Of a stretch of 64,000 bases of DNA, positions 30,700-40,429 are shown piece after piece (position 1 is the first letter of the stretch; each line of letters opens with the position of its first letter). Source of the stretch: Odontocerum albicorne (taxonomy: Eukaryota; Arthropoda; Insecta; Trichoptera; Odontoceridae); contig OX463859.1 of NCBI GenBank assembly GCA_949825065.1, positions 6,610,217 to 6,674,216 of the forward strand. The letters are read 5' to 3'. The notes beneath the pieces are model-generated. The model saw only the letters and a program-made list of their open reading frames with translations. It ran no database searches and was not told the DNA's origin. The translations under genes were made by a program, and so were the position numbers.

Positions 30700-31012
30700 G
30701 AAAACAAGATTGATGACCTTAGATAATATCATATCATTAAGAATGCTAGGATAAGAAAATAATGTACGCAAATAAAATGGCAGAACGCCTTTAGCCAAAC
30801 GACGGAGGCAAAAGAATCAATGACGATAAGACATAAGCAGCACCTAGCAAGATGAAGTGATCAGATGAAGGAATTAATTAGGAGTAGTCTGTATACTGTC
30901 ATGCAAACGATAAGAGACCCAGAAGAGTGGAAACGTTGTCGCAACCTTTACGCCCAACATCCTAAAGATCATGACCCTAAGTAACGAGATATGAGATGAA
31001 GATAGAAATCTG
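30700..31012 (+). mobile_element. RTE-like LINE C-terminal fragment
   Basis: Encodes RWSDQMKELI-like sequence and RSSLYTVMQTIRDPEEWKRC, RNLYAQHPKDHDPK and stop: the terminal W-x-D-x(I/M)-x ... D-x-x-x-W module of RTE-like LINEs. The upstream part is frame-broken. Ends at 31010 beside the Harbinger-like MITE. Confidence 0.6.
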
Positions 31013-31031
31013 GTGTTGTCAGTTCGATTTA

Positions 31032-31531
31032 GGATGAGGCCACACCAAAGTGCTTCGTTAGGTGCTAAGCTAGGTTTTACGTGACTCATATACTTGGTGA
31101 CCCCATGCTGGCCACACCAAAGTGCTACGCACAAATTCATTTGACAGTTGGGAGCGGTTGAGTCAACACACGATGTCACTCTCAAAACTAACCAATTTCA
31201 TTACACCTTACCATCTTTATTTACTTTATGTGCAACTTCATTCCAAAGTGATTTTGTTACAGGTAAATTTTTCTATAATTTGCTCGATGGGTTCCACAAA
31301 GGCTCCCTTTTATACACAGCTGTCATTAAAACTTTCGCCATCTTGTAAATTAACCAACACGTCTGTTCGCTAGGAGATTTACTCGATGACTAATCGTCAT
31401 GCAATGTGGCGCGAAGCGTGCAGTGTGGCCACTGCGATAGTATGCGGTACGTTGGTTCACTAGGATATGTCGCCTAACTCGCAACATAGCTCTAAGCATC
31501 AAGCGAGGCACTTACCTGTGTGGCCGATGCC
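31032..31531. mobile_element. Candidate PIF/Harbinger-type MITE
   Basis: Ends are imperfect inverted repeats of about 45 bp: left GGATGAGGCCACACCAAAGT, right (inverted) GGCATCGGCCACACAGGTAA, continuing GTGC..CG..TG.TGCT.AG. TTA lies on both sides (31029-31031, 31532-31534), the PIF/Harbinger duplication. GGCCACACCAAAGTGCT recurs internally at 31110. No coding. TIR identity is modest, so the class is tentative. Confidence 0.5.
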
Positions 31532-31534
31532 TTA

Positions 31535-33120
31535 AAATGTAATGGAACTGAGTTGTTCTGGATTGTTATCAACGAGGTGCAGATTTCGGTGATGGTGACA
31601 ACCTTCAACAGAAAACGATACCGAAATAAGATAAAGAAAAATTGAAAACAAATAAACCGTAATATTTAGACGCCATTGTAGATGATACTTACATCATTTT
31701 GATTCACCCCCTCTACAATTTTGGGCTTATCTCTTTCTAACTGAACGAGCAAGACAGAGATGGCGCTCTATAAGCCTTGAGATAAGACCTTGATTTACCG
31801 TTCGAACTGTCAAAAATCCCGCCATTTTCGGAAATGGGACGCGCCAGTTATATTTGTTACTCTTGGTAATGTTATATAGACTGTTTTAATTTTGTAAATT
31901 ATTATCGTTATTTAGGAATATACCTGTATTTCGTAGGAATGAGAGACACAGACCAGGGAAAATTTGGTCGGACCAAGCCGGTAGATTTTAGTCCCTATAC
32001 TTCAGAAAATGTAAGATGGGTCCTGCGCCGTTTTAAACATTTTTTACAAATCGAATAGTTTTTTTATAAATCGAAAAATTGTTTGTCTCTAAACTGACGT
32101 GTTAATTCCTAATTTTCATTATACTGACTTTCTAATGTATTATATGATTTGTATATATCTTTAAATAGGCCAAGATCCACTATGAATTAATACTAATAAC
32201 GAACATTTAATTTTAGGTATAAAAAAATAAAAAATCTAACTATCGTATACCCCATCCCTAGCCAATGCAGACTAACGTAGTGACTTTTGACAAACGTCAC
32301 CAAATATTATTTGATTTTAACAAACTGACACATTTTTGCTAATTTGTAACAAGATGTATTAATTTGTCATTATTGTTAGTTTTATATAATGTATTTACCT
32401 AAATAACTTGCCATTTATTGGAATCGAAGCTAATATTAAAGTTGATAAAATAATTAGAATTACTGAACGTCGTTACAAGGTTGTATTGGGGCAAATTTGT
32501 GAACTGTCATAGGACCCGTGCTACAATTTCTGAAGTACATATAACATATATGCTCGATATCGTAGACCAGCTGGCAAACTAACTATGAATTCCTGTTTCA
32601 AGTCAACCAGATTATCACATGTGTTTATTAAATGCTTTTACAACTAAAAAGAACATAAATAATTAATATCTAGATAAAGGTGAAATTTGCACTTTTAAAG
32701 TTCAATTCAGGGAGTAAGTTAGAATTGAAAGAACACCGTTGTATTAAATGTTATTTGTGTAGAAAAAAATAATTGACTTTACCAATGATTTACTAAATTG
32801 CGAGCCTATGAAGAAGTTAATTGAAAGATGTATTTATTAAGGGAAGTGTAGTGTGGGGATGGAGAAGGAAAAGAGAGCGTAAGAAGAAATCGCTCGAGTT
32901 GTTGACACAATTAGAGGATTCGCTATTATAAAGAGAAAGAAGATTATGTTATTGCTAAAGATTCGTAATCCTCTAAAGATAATTAAGAAAAAACTATTAC
33001 GGTAGTCTTCCCTTATTCACGGAGGATATTTTCAAACAACCCCAGTGGGTGCAAGAAACTGTGGATTTTACCGAACCCTACATTTCCTAGGTTGTATTCC
33101 TACTTATACGTATTGTAAGT
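31535..33120. other. Long stretch without recognised coding
   Basis: Contains a candidate TA-flanked inverted-repeat element (32000-32535). 31780-31870 has TGTCAAAAATCCCGCC near AATGGGACGCGCC, which looks promoter-like but supports no gene. Otherwise AT-rich. Confidence 0.4.
32000..32535. mobile_element. Candidate TA-flanked inverted-repeat element
   Basis: Left end CTTCAGAAAATGTAAGATGG and right end (inverted) CTTCAGAAATTGTAGCACGG match at about 20 of 25 positions; TA flanks both (31998-31999, 32536-32537). No transposase. Weak. Confidence 0.3.
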
Positions 33121-33124
33121 ATAA

Positions 33125-34085
33125 TAACGTTTAATTTTTTTTAATTAATTAATTTATTTATTTATTATTACACATGACAAGAAATATACACAATTTGAGA
33201 AAAAACAACAGGTTATTTGATTTGGACATACAATTTTAATGGATCTGGGTTTGTTGCCTTTCATTTGTCGTGTCCCCAGTAAACTAGGCTTTTGCCTATA
33301 TCTCACTGAGGATATTTAGCATGAAAAAATAAATCAATACTTCTTTCCGATTTTTGATTACACAAGAACAAAACCCCGTTGCATATTCTCATCAACCTGA
33401 CAAACAGTGACACTCAACTACAACTGGAAACATCTTGCGAAATTCAACTCCTCACACATCATCACTCCAGAAAGACCAAAAATATTTATCCCACAATATA
33501 CCGCACACAATCATAAGAATATATTAAAACAAAAAATACACAGAAATACAAATACAAAAACAACCAAAATTAAAACAACAAGAAATAACCCACACTCACA
33601 CAAATCTTTTCCACTCGTCATTCATCCTGAAAGCCCAAGTACTCAAAATCCTGTCGCAATAACAACCACGCTCCGATCGACTGTCTAAATGGTTTTCCTA
33701 CCTTTACCTTTATTGAAGTTGGCGCGCCATTGTATGTAATGGGAGCCAAATAAGCATATTGCCTTTGGGCAAAAGAGATTCTAACTCTAGGGATGGTGAA
33801 CATTCCATTAGTTGCCATGCGTGTCATGTGTGTCTGCTGAGTTTGCATCTTCCCCTCCTCTCGATGGTAGTGCCAGAGAATGGATTTGAGATGTAAATTG
33901 GCTATGTTCAGGACCTGATACTCTCTGAAAAGCTCCGCCGTGGGATACTGAGCAGGAAGTTAATTAATTATTTTCACAATCAATTTTTGGGAAACCTGCA
34001 ATATGTGCTTTTGGGTTAAGGTGCATCCCCCCCAAACTGATATACCGTAAGAAAGTGCTGACTAACATAAGGCAAAGTATATACT
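33125..34085 (-). mobile_element. LINE-c (CR1-like), C-terminal coding plus 3' UTR
   Basis: Minus strand from 34085: a frame-broken RT C-terminus with YISLGG, ELFREYQVLNIANLHLKSIL and WHYHREEGK, then an open 76-codon frame (33848-33618): MQTQQTHMTRMATNGMFTIP, RVRISFAQRQYAYLAPITYN. This R-x-R-x-x-x-x-Q-R-Q..Y.AP..YN ending is typical of CR1-like LINEs. The 3' UTR runs to CTCAGTGAGATATAGGCAAA (33315) and ends CTTGTCATGTGTAATAATAAA near 33165, with (TAAA)n to 33125. The truncated copies at 2935, 49215 and 62145 are 3' ends of this family. Confidence 0.8.
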
Positions 34086-34114
34086 TTAATTTATAAACAA
34101 GGTATATAGTACAG

Positions 34115-34368
34115 TACCCGGCGGTAAATAATACACACCGGGCTTAAGAAAGAGACTGTCGGCCATAATCGGCTAGCTTCGATTTTGAAGAGCGTCGTCT
34201 ATGTGTTTCATACACGTGTTCCATTGCGATTTGTCAGTCGTTGTCAAGCGTTCTAGGGTGTGGTCGCTTCCACTTCAAAGTGTATAGACAACGCTCTACA
34301 AAGCCGAAGTTAGCCGATTATAGCCGACAGTCTCTTTCTTAAGCCCGGTGTGTATTACTTACCGCCGA
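34115..34368. mobile_element. Foldback MITE J, copy 2
   Basis: Same arms as 16694-16908 (CCCGGCGGTAAATAATACAC ... AAGAAAGAGACTGTCGGCC on the left, complements on the right) with a longer centre (34195-34275). The two copies share arms but differ in the centre. The right terminus lacks the last bases (ACCGCCGAGAG). Confidence 0.8.
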
Positions 34369-34404
34369 GAGATTAACAAAAGTAATAATAATAAAACGAT
34401 ATAG

Positions 34405-34800
34405 CAGACTGAGAAAACGCCTCAAGGGCGCTGTAACTCGGGGTTTGAACCCATTATGCTATAATTAACAAATTAAAAACATCACAAATAAGTTTGGATG
34501 TAAGGATGTGAAGACGGTGGTAGTACCCATTAGATTCTTATTGGAAGATTTCCTACATCTGCATAAGTTTTAAAAATATATTTGGTACGAAAACCGCAGA
34601 AAATTTACGAAGGAAAGACGAACTTCAAAGAAAGCTTTGTAGATCATCATGTATGTGATAGAAGCACATTCGGCTTTAGGTGAAGTGTATTTGTGTAGTG
34701 TTCATGTGTAATCGTAAATTTTGACAAGAATTGACATAAAAAGTTGTTTTTAAATGCTTCCTAAAGCTGGACATGTCACCCATATCTTCAACAATTTGAA
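34405..34800 (+). repeat. Dispersed repeat H, copy 1
   Basis: GCCTCAAGGGCGCTGTAACTC, GGGGTTTGAACCC, then GGAAAGACGAACTTCAAAG and TGTGATAGAAGCACATTCGG and AATGCTTCCTAAAGC. Other copies: 37400-37770, 38225-38780, 57050-57420, partial at 51820-51895. No ORF. The GGTTTGAACCC near the start resembles a B box, so a tRNA-related origin is possible but unproven. Confidence 0.65.
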
Positions 34801-35089
34801 GCAGACAAAGATTGGTCGAAATGAAATGTTATTCTAGAAAATGAGCGTTGATTAAAAATAATGATCATTAATTCATTAAATATAATAAATACGTAATGAT
34901 ATAACATTACAATAACAAAATAAACATGTTAAAATGATCACAATACACTGTTATCGATTACAATTAATTAATAAATGTAAGTATTATAAATTAAATAGAA
35001 TATTGTGCACAGCTTTAGGAAAAGGCAAATAGCCAAAAATCACATAAATCAAAATTAGCTTTATTTTTTATTTTTATTTTATTATAATT

Positions 35090-35275
35090 TTGATGTAAAC
35101 AGTACTTATAGTGCTTATTGCTACATGATTTTTTTTTCCAACCAACCAAAAATATGTTGAAGAGGCTTTGAGTGCAAACCAGACTGAAATCCTTTTAAAT
35201 AATCAAGGTTCCAACGGGAATCGAACCCGCAACCGGTTGGAAGACAGGCGTCTCACCAACTGGGTCACGGAGATC
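35090..35275 (-). repeat. SINE-A copy, full length
   Basis: Minus strand from 35275: GATCTCCGTGACCCAGTTGG (A box), TGAGACGCCTGTCTTCC, GGTTGCGGGTTCGATTCCCG (B box), body with CAGTCTGGTTTGCACTCAAA, tail TTGGTTGG ... ATGTAGCAATAAGC. Confidence 0.85.
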
Positions 35276-35276
35276 G

Positions 35277-35890
35277 TTTCGATCCATATGGAAAATAATA
35301 AATCACGCTTAGCTCTTACAGTAGCAACTGAAAGTTAATGTATAATAACAAAATATAACAATTAAAAAAAATAACTATTAATTAAATATAAAAGTTATAA
35401 CAACACAAGACGATTAACTCGTCGCATGCAAGATTTTCGAGGTTTTTATAATGTTTCTGAACTGTTATAAAACAGTACTTAAGGACAAATGAATGAAAAA
35501 TATATGTTGTATTGCCAAAATTTAAAAACTTTCCTCCGAACCGCAATAAACACAATGATACCACCCCGACACGTTAACTGACAGCTGAATGTCAAAAAAA
35601 AAATATAAATTTTTCACTCGTTACTTTTATTTATTCCATGTAGATATAAATATTTTTTTAAAATTAATTTCTTACAATGCATGCATAATTTTATTTACAA
35701 AAGTGAAAATAGTGCGTCATCTTTTATTACAAATCAAAACTATCTAAATAACTATCGATAATGATGGGCGTATTTGGGTTATATCTTTGTTTTGGCATAT
35801 ATCTATATTTTTTCCACTTTAGATGAACTTCAGAGCATTCTGGGTATTAATTATTATAATACTGTAAAACAAAGTAAAAAAAACGTGAGG
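35277..35890. other. No recognised feature
   Basis: AT-rich. The 60-codon minus ORF (35382-35564) shows no family resemblance. Confidence 0.45.
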
Positions 35891-35892
35891 TC

Positions 35893-36060
35893 CATGGCCG
35901 CGCAGTAACGCACTGGACTTCCGTCCGGAAGGTCGTCGGTTCGAACCCCGCGCTGTGCTACTCTCCTCGAACGACACAGACACTTTTTCCGCTTGGTGTT
36001 CGAGGGTATAAAGATACCTTTGACTTCGGTCATATCTATTTTTTTTTAAAAAAGAAAAAA
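35893..36060 (+). repeat. SINE-B copy, 3'-truncated
   Basis: GGTCCATGGCCGCGCAGTAA (A box), CGCACTGGACTTCCGTCC, GGTCGTCGGTTCGAACCCCG (B box), CGCTGTGCTACTCTCCTCG, GTGTTCGAGGGTATAAAGAT, then CGGTCATATCT and an A-rich end. It lacks the GTTTGCTGGTGTGCAACG terminal block of other copies. Best preserved head of this family. Confidence 0.85.
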
Positions 36061-36470
36061 AAAAGTTATATGATTATGATTCCTCTTTCTTTCTCTCTCT
36101 AAATGTCTTATTGTTTTGTACTCACTCTTCTTTTTTCAGCGATGATGTGTTAGGTTATGTTAATGACGTAAGTATTATAACTAAGAGTTAGGTTAATGTT
36201 GGCCTTATGATGTAAATTCAATATTTTTAGAACGCGGTTGACCGCGAGTACCCAAAACCGCAGAAAACGAAACTGCGTTTAAGGGAGGACTAATATATAA
36301 TTTTATGTTGTAATTACAATAAACCAATCAGGATTGTAATTTTTTTTTTAAATAAACTGTTTTTTGGTATATTTTTTATTTGAACGATATGACTATTCGA
36401 TAAACTTCGTGGCTCAGTTTATAAGAGGGTTGGTTTCCACCCAGGAGTTTTTGATGATACCTGGGGAGAA

Positions 36471-36695
36471 AGACCTCTGTGGAATAGTTGGTAGGACGCA
36501 TATTTTCCAACGCCCCCTGCGATGGAAAACAGGCGGGCTTGATTCCCGTTGGAACCCAATTTATTTTTAAAAGGGTTCAAGTGTGGTTTCCATTTAAGGC
36601 ATCTTTGATATTTTCGTGGTTGGTTGGAATAGATTGTCATGTGGCCATAAACCCAAACGATTATATTGTATAAAAACGAAAGTATATTTAAAAAA
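36471..36695 (+). repeat. SINE-A copy, degraded head
   Basis: AGACCTCTGTGGAATAGTTGG, B-box relic GGCTTGATTCCCGTTGG, AACCCAATTTATTTTTAAAAGG, then GTTGGTTGGAATAGATTGTC and an A-rich end. Confidence 0.75.
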
Positions 36696-36699
36696 TATA

Positions 36700-36816
36700 T
36701 AAAAAAAGGATCCCATTCAGGTAAAAATTATCTGCTAACAATATTCACTTATATGCGGTAGAAGTCTGCGAGTGTTGCCTCTTCACGTGCGTTAGTATTA
36801 CCAACACTTGAAATAA
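36700..36816 (+). repeat. Dispersed repeat F, copy 2, left part
   Basis: GTCTGCGAGTGTTGCCTCTTC and ACGTGCGTTAGTATTACC match 8805-8855. SINE-A at 36817-37003 splits the repeat; it resumes with CGAACTGTGAG at 37008. Confidence 0.6.
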
Positions 36817-37003
36817 GACCTCCGTGGCCTAGTGGTAAGACGCTTGTCTGTCGATTCGGAGGTTGCGGGTTCGATCCCCGCTGGAACCCAGATTTTAAAA
36901 ACTTGAGATTTCAGTCTGGTTTTCACTAAAGGCCCTTTCAAACATCTTTCTGGCTCTTTGGAAGAGATTGCCACATGGCAATACGATCGCTAGATTAAAA
37001 AAA
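36817..37003 (+). repeat. SINE-A copy inserted in repeat F
   Basis: GACCTCCGTGGCCTAGTGG (A box), TAAGACGCTTGTCTGTCG, GGTTGCGGGTTCGATCCCCG (B box), CTGGAACCCAGATTTTAAAA, body GTCTGGTTTTCACTAAAGGC, tail TTGGAAGAGATTGCCACATG. It is among the best heads in the window. The distal tail is replaced by an A-rich junction. Confidence 0.9.
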
Positions 37004-37004
37004 T

Positions 37005-37150
37005 ACAACGAACTGTGAGTTTTAAGCCTATTTTAGTGGTCCTTATTCTTCAAGGATCGATTAATACGTTAAATGACAAAATTGTCTCCCAGCCACCCTA
37101 TTCAATATGCCCGAGGCTCCATTTCGGACATATGTATTTAACGGTTCTAT
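37005..37150 (+). repeat. Dispersed repeat F, copy 2, right part
   Basis: CGAACTGTGAGTTTTAAGCC ... CTATTCAATATGCCCGAGGC, matching 8865-8985. Confidence 0.55.
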
Positions 37151-37289
37151 ATAAATAAAAACTAGACAACTTAGAACCAGCGTTGCGACCTATTTTTCAA
37201 AAGCCTGACTCGTTACTCCTCTGCTATGCACCTCTTAACCTGTTTTAAAAATGATGGTTGTATTATAGTATAACATTTTCGTTAATTAC

Positions 37290-37400
37290 AGAACAGCCTC
37301 CCGGGTTTTTACAATAAGACAATTTCTTCCAACCAATCAAAAACACTTTAAAAAAATGTCTTAACTAAAAACTAGTCTGGAACCCATATCAAAAAAGGGT
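37290..37400 (-). repeat. SINE-A tail and body
   Basis: Minus strand: GGGTTCCAGACTAGTTTTTAG, TTGATTGGTTGGAAGAAATTG, then TTGTAAAAACCCGGGAGG. No head. Confidence 0.5.
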
Positions 37401-37770
37401 TCTAAAGGTTAAGAGAGCAGATTCTCCTGATGGACGCTCTAACTCTGAACTGGAGCCCTCTATTATTGACAGATTAAAAAAAAAGAAAATAAATATAAAC
37501 AAATTGAATGTAATGATAGGAAGGTGGCAGCTGCGGTTATTAGATTAATTTCTCCGCATCTGCATGTATTTAGAAAAATATATTCTGATAAGAAAACCAC
37601 AGAAAGACGAATTAAAAATTAACCTTTGTAGATCTTTCGATATGTGATAGTAACACATTCGGCTTTAGGTGGAGTAAAGTGTATATGTGTAGAGTTTTTA
37701 TATAATTATAAATTTTGATAAACCTCCCAACTCCTGTAACTTCAGAGTTAGATTGTATAATGATGGTGAA
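37400..37770 (+). repeat. Dispersed repeat H, copy 2
   Basis: AAGAGAGCAGATTCTCCTG, GGACGCTCTAACTCTG, AAGGTGGCAGCTGCGG, GATAAGAAAACCACAGAAAG, GATCTTTCGATATGTGATAG, ACACATTCGGCTTTAGGTGG. Same order as the other H copies. Confidence 0.7.
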
Positions 37771-37774
37771 AAAT

Positions 37775-38224
37775 TTACAACAATTTTTAACAGAATGGCG
37801 TCTTGTATTTTTTTTACTCAAGTCACGTTCGTTTCTAAATATTTAATCATTATATTCACCCAAAGAAAGGATCTGTAGAAGTGTTACCATTATCAAATAA
37901 TAAATTAGCTTGGGGACTGGCAAATGGCAGATGTGCCCGGCTAAGGAAGGAGGTGCAGGCCGTATAGGGAATGTGCCGAATAGTAGCGATGTGTGATGTA
38001 TGCGTACACAAATCATATACCGCTACACAATCGCTACCTAGATATGTGACCGCATTTATACTGTCAAATAGAATCCTAACATTGGCTGTCATTTGTAATG
38101 GAGCCAAGTAGAACAGGGCAAGATTTAGAATTTAAAAATAAAACTTTTTTTTTAAGAATAATATTAAAAATGGCTAATCGTGAATTTTTTTATGCTATCA
38201 AAATAATAAGAAAATAACAATTTA
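37775..38224. other. No recognised feature
   Basis: Mixed-composition region. An ATG at 38098 follows TGGCTGTCATTTGTA but the frame is short and without family resemblance. The 83-codon minus ORF (37856-38107) is not recognised. Confidence 0.4.
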
Positions 38225-38780
38225 TATTGCATCGTTTAGAGCTGTGGTCTCCAAAGTGGGGTATGCCAACTGACAGAAATAAACATATTAAAGATGAACA
38301 AATGATAAACATCAAATAGACGAGGAATTGACAGTGGCAACGCTATCTGGTGCTCGTAGAAGAGGCAGACTGGAAATCTTTGTATTTAAAACTGCCAATC
38401 CATGACATTTTTACGTATGTATATCATATACATCAACATTTATAGTGCGAACCCCTATATACTCGTATATATTCAGAGGTTCGCATTATAAATTTCTTCC
38501 ATCTTAAGGGTACGCGATCAAAAAAGTTTGGAGACCACTAGTTTAGAGAGCAGACTCTCTTCAAGGGCGCTCCTACTCGGGACTCTAGCCCACTAATATT
38601 TGCAGATTAAAAATGTATATGCGAGTAAGTAGAGTGTACGGATAGGAAGGCAGCGATTGCAGCCATTAGATTAGGGACTGCCTCGCATTTACATATTATC
38701 AGAAAAACATATTTGGTAAGAAAACTGCAGAAACCTTGCCAATGGATAGTGACAATATAAAAAAAGTTTTATCCACGGTT
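38225..38780 (+). repeat. Dispersed repeat H, copy 3, split by a MITE
   Basis: The start (CGTTTAGAG) is interrupted at 38242-38540 by a hAT MITE and continues at 38549 with AGCAGACTCTCTTCAAGG, GCGCTCCTACTCGGG, GGAAGGCAGCGATTGCAGCC and GGTAAGAAAACTGCAG. Confidence 0.6.
38242..38540. mobile_element. hAT-type MITE with perfect 8-bp duplication
   Basis: Flanked by GTTTAGAG at 38234-38241 and 38541-38548. Ends: left CTGTGGTCTCCAAAGTGGGG, right (inverted) TAGTGGTCTCCAAACTTTTT. The short TGGTCTCCAAA terminus and 8-bp duplication fit hAT. An internal hairpin (38439-38493) carries TACTCGTA at its apex. No coding. Confidence 0.85.
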
Positions 38781-39060
38781 TCGGCTTTAGCTTTGTGGAA
38801 CTTCATACTAGAATATTTAACGACACATTATTTTGTTATTTCATTAATACCCGCTATACGTGTTTCTACCTCATATCCTGAGGCTCTCTTCAGATGGAAT
38901 CATCCCAGTTTGATTTGAGAGCAGTTTTTATGTATCAGACATGTTACTATGGACCACTAACATCAAAAGTGTGTGTGGCTGATTAACGGACATATTTAAA
39001 TTTTAATAAAGCAATTAAAATATTTTATATAAATGTTTCTTATAAATTCAACAATATTAA

Positions 39061-39331
39061 CCCTTTAAGTCCCAGCATATTTTGCAAGTATTTTATGCCA
39101 AAACAACAGTAATTATATTTTACTTTTTATCTCAGTTAATATTTAGTTTTAGAACCTATTTTTTGTGGAGACGTCCGTGTATAGTAGAGTGTAAAATAAT
39201 TAATTTTCATATTTCATAAAAAAAAATTTTTTTTTATTCAACATGAAAACTTTGAGGCCGATGATTGGCTTCGTGGAATTTTTTGCATACACCAGTTGGG
39301 GCCGATTCTCGATCATGTGGGATTAAAAGGG
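39061..39331. mobile_element. piggyBac-type MITE 1 (TTAA duplication)
   Basis: TTAA at 39057-39060 and 39332-39335. Ends are CCCTTTAAGTCCCA and (inverted) CCCTTTTAATCCCA. TTAA duplication with CCC-starting ends is the piggyBac hallmark. 271 bp, AT-rich, no transposase. Confidence 0.85.
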
Positions 39332-39589
39332 TTAATGCTAAAGAAAAATATTTTAGAATTGTGATTTTTTTAAAATTATTTGGTTATTTATTACTTTTTG
39401 ATTTTCCTTAAGGCTTTGTGTATCTCTAATGTTTCTAAATTAATCGTTTTATATAATTTTTGTAATGTATACAAAACATAAACCATTAATATTTTGAAAT
39501 GAAGATTTGTCTGTAATATATGATTTGCCAATTTAGAATTTTTTTTATGAGATAGATAACGCTTATATTTTTATATTCTCGTGCCTATG

Positions 39590-39687
39590 CTGCCCTTTGC
39601 ATATTGCTGCCACGTAATCGCTACTTGCTTACGTACACATATTTTGTCCACCCAGCGTGCCTACGGTCTTCTTACAGGCCTAGTTCT
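39590..39687 (-). mobile_element. LINE-a, 3' part left of the hAT insertion
   Basis: Reverse complement encodes RPVRRP, ARWVDKI, the same module as 15125-15180. Continues at 42730 after the hAT element and its duplication. Confidence 0.75.
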
Positions 39688-39695
39688 TCCTATTG
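39688..39695. repeat. hAT target-site duplication, left
   Basis: TCCTATTG, identical to 42722-42729. Removing the element and one copy rejoins the LINE-a frame (EVIQWYPIGRTRPVRRP). Confidence 0.95.
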
Positions 39696-40429
39696 CAGCG
39701 GTTCCCAACCTTTTTTGGCTCGCGTACCACTTGGTAGTACATCACGCTTAATTGTACCACTTCGTAAAAATGATTGTATTTCGAGAAATTTGTTATTCTA
39801 TTTGCATTATAAATTTTATAGGGTGACTATATTTCCCATAACTCAATTTATTTAAGTTTAAAAAAAATACCAAATGTTTTATTTTTTCTGATAAAAATGA
39901 GACATTTGAACTTTACATATAACAATGTTTTTTTTTAAATAAAAGGTGTTGAAGCTCATTTCTTGTCGAAATTCAAATCCAGGACATTTAAAGAAGTATT
40001 TTTTTTTAACAACTAATTTTTATTAAAAAAAAATACATAGAATTAAATTAAATTATTTGTATAAAAAAAACCAAATGCGCCGCAGGCAATTTTTTTCCAA
40101 AAATTACAGATATTAATAGAAAATATATGTATATAAAATTAATTAAACACGGTAAATGTAAAAATTGTTCCGATGAAAACGAGACAATGTACACTTTCAT
40201 TTTTACAAATTTACAGCAGCGCCGCAGGCGAAATTTTTGTTTTAAATATAATAATATTAATGAAATTGTATTTAAAAATATATTTATTACCGAAATTTTC
40301 TATTTATTATCGAAAATATTAGTAATGAAAGTGTTGCTTAAGATTATAATACATTGTTATCAAGTTATAAGTTTAATTTTTAAACAAATTTTACGAAAAT
40401 ATAAGCACAATAATATCAGCTAAATACAT

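Noticed and set aside
31780..31870. Promoter-like TGTCAAA / CCGCCATTTT block
   Set aside because: No coding sequence follows that I can support.
33407..33688. 93-codon plus ORF rich in Lys/Asn/Thr
   Set aside because: Overlaps LINE-c coding and UTR on the other strand; no family motif.
36141..36168. Tiny exon between CTTTTTTCAG and GTAAGT
   Set aside because: Only 28 bases, no partner exons; splice-like motifs are common in AT-rich DNA.
36822..36895. tRNA gene
   Set aside because: A and B boxes are good but cloverleaf pairing is poor and the unit is followed by a SINE body and tail repeated many times.
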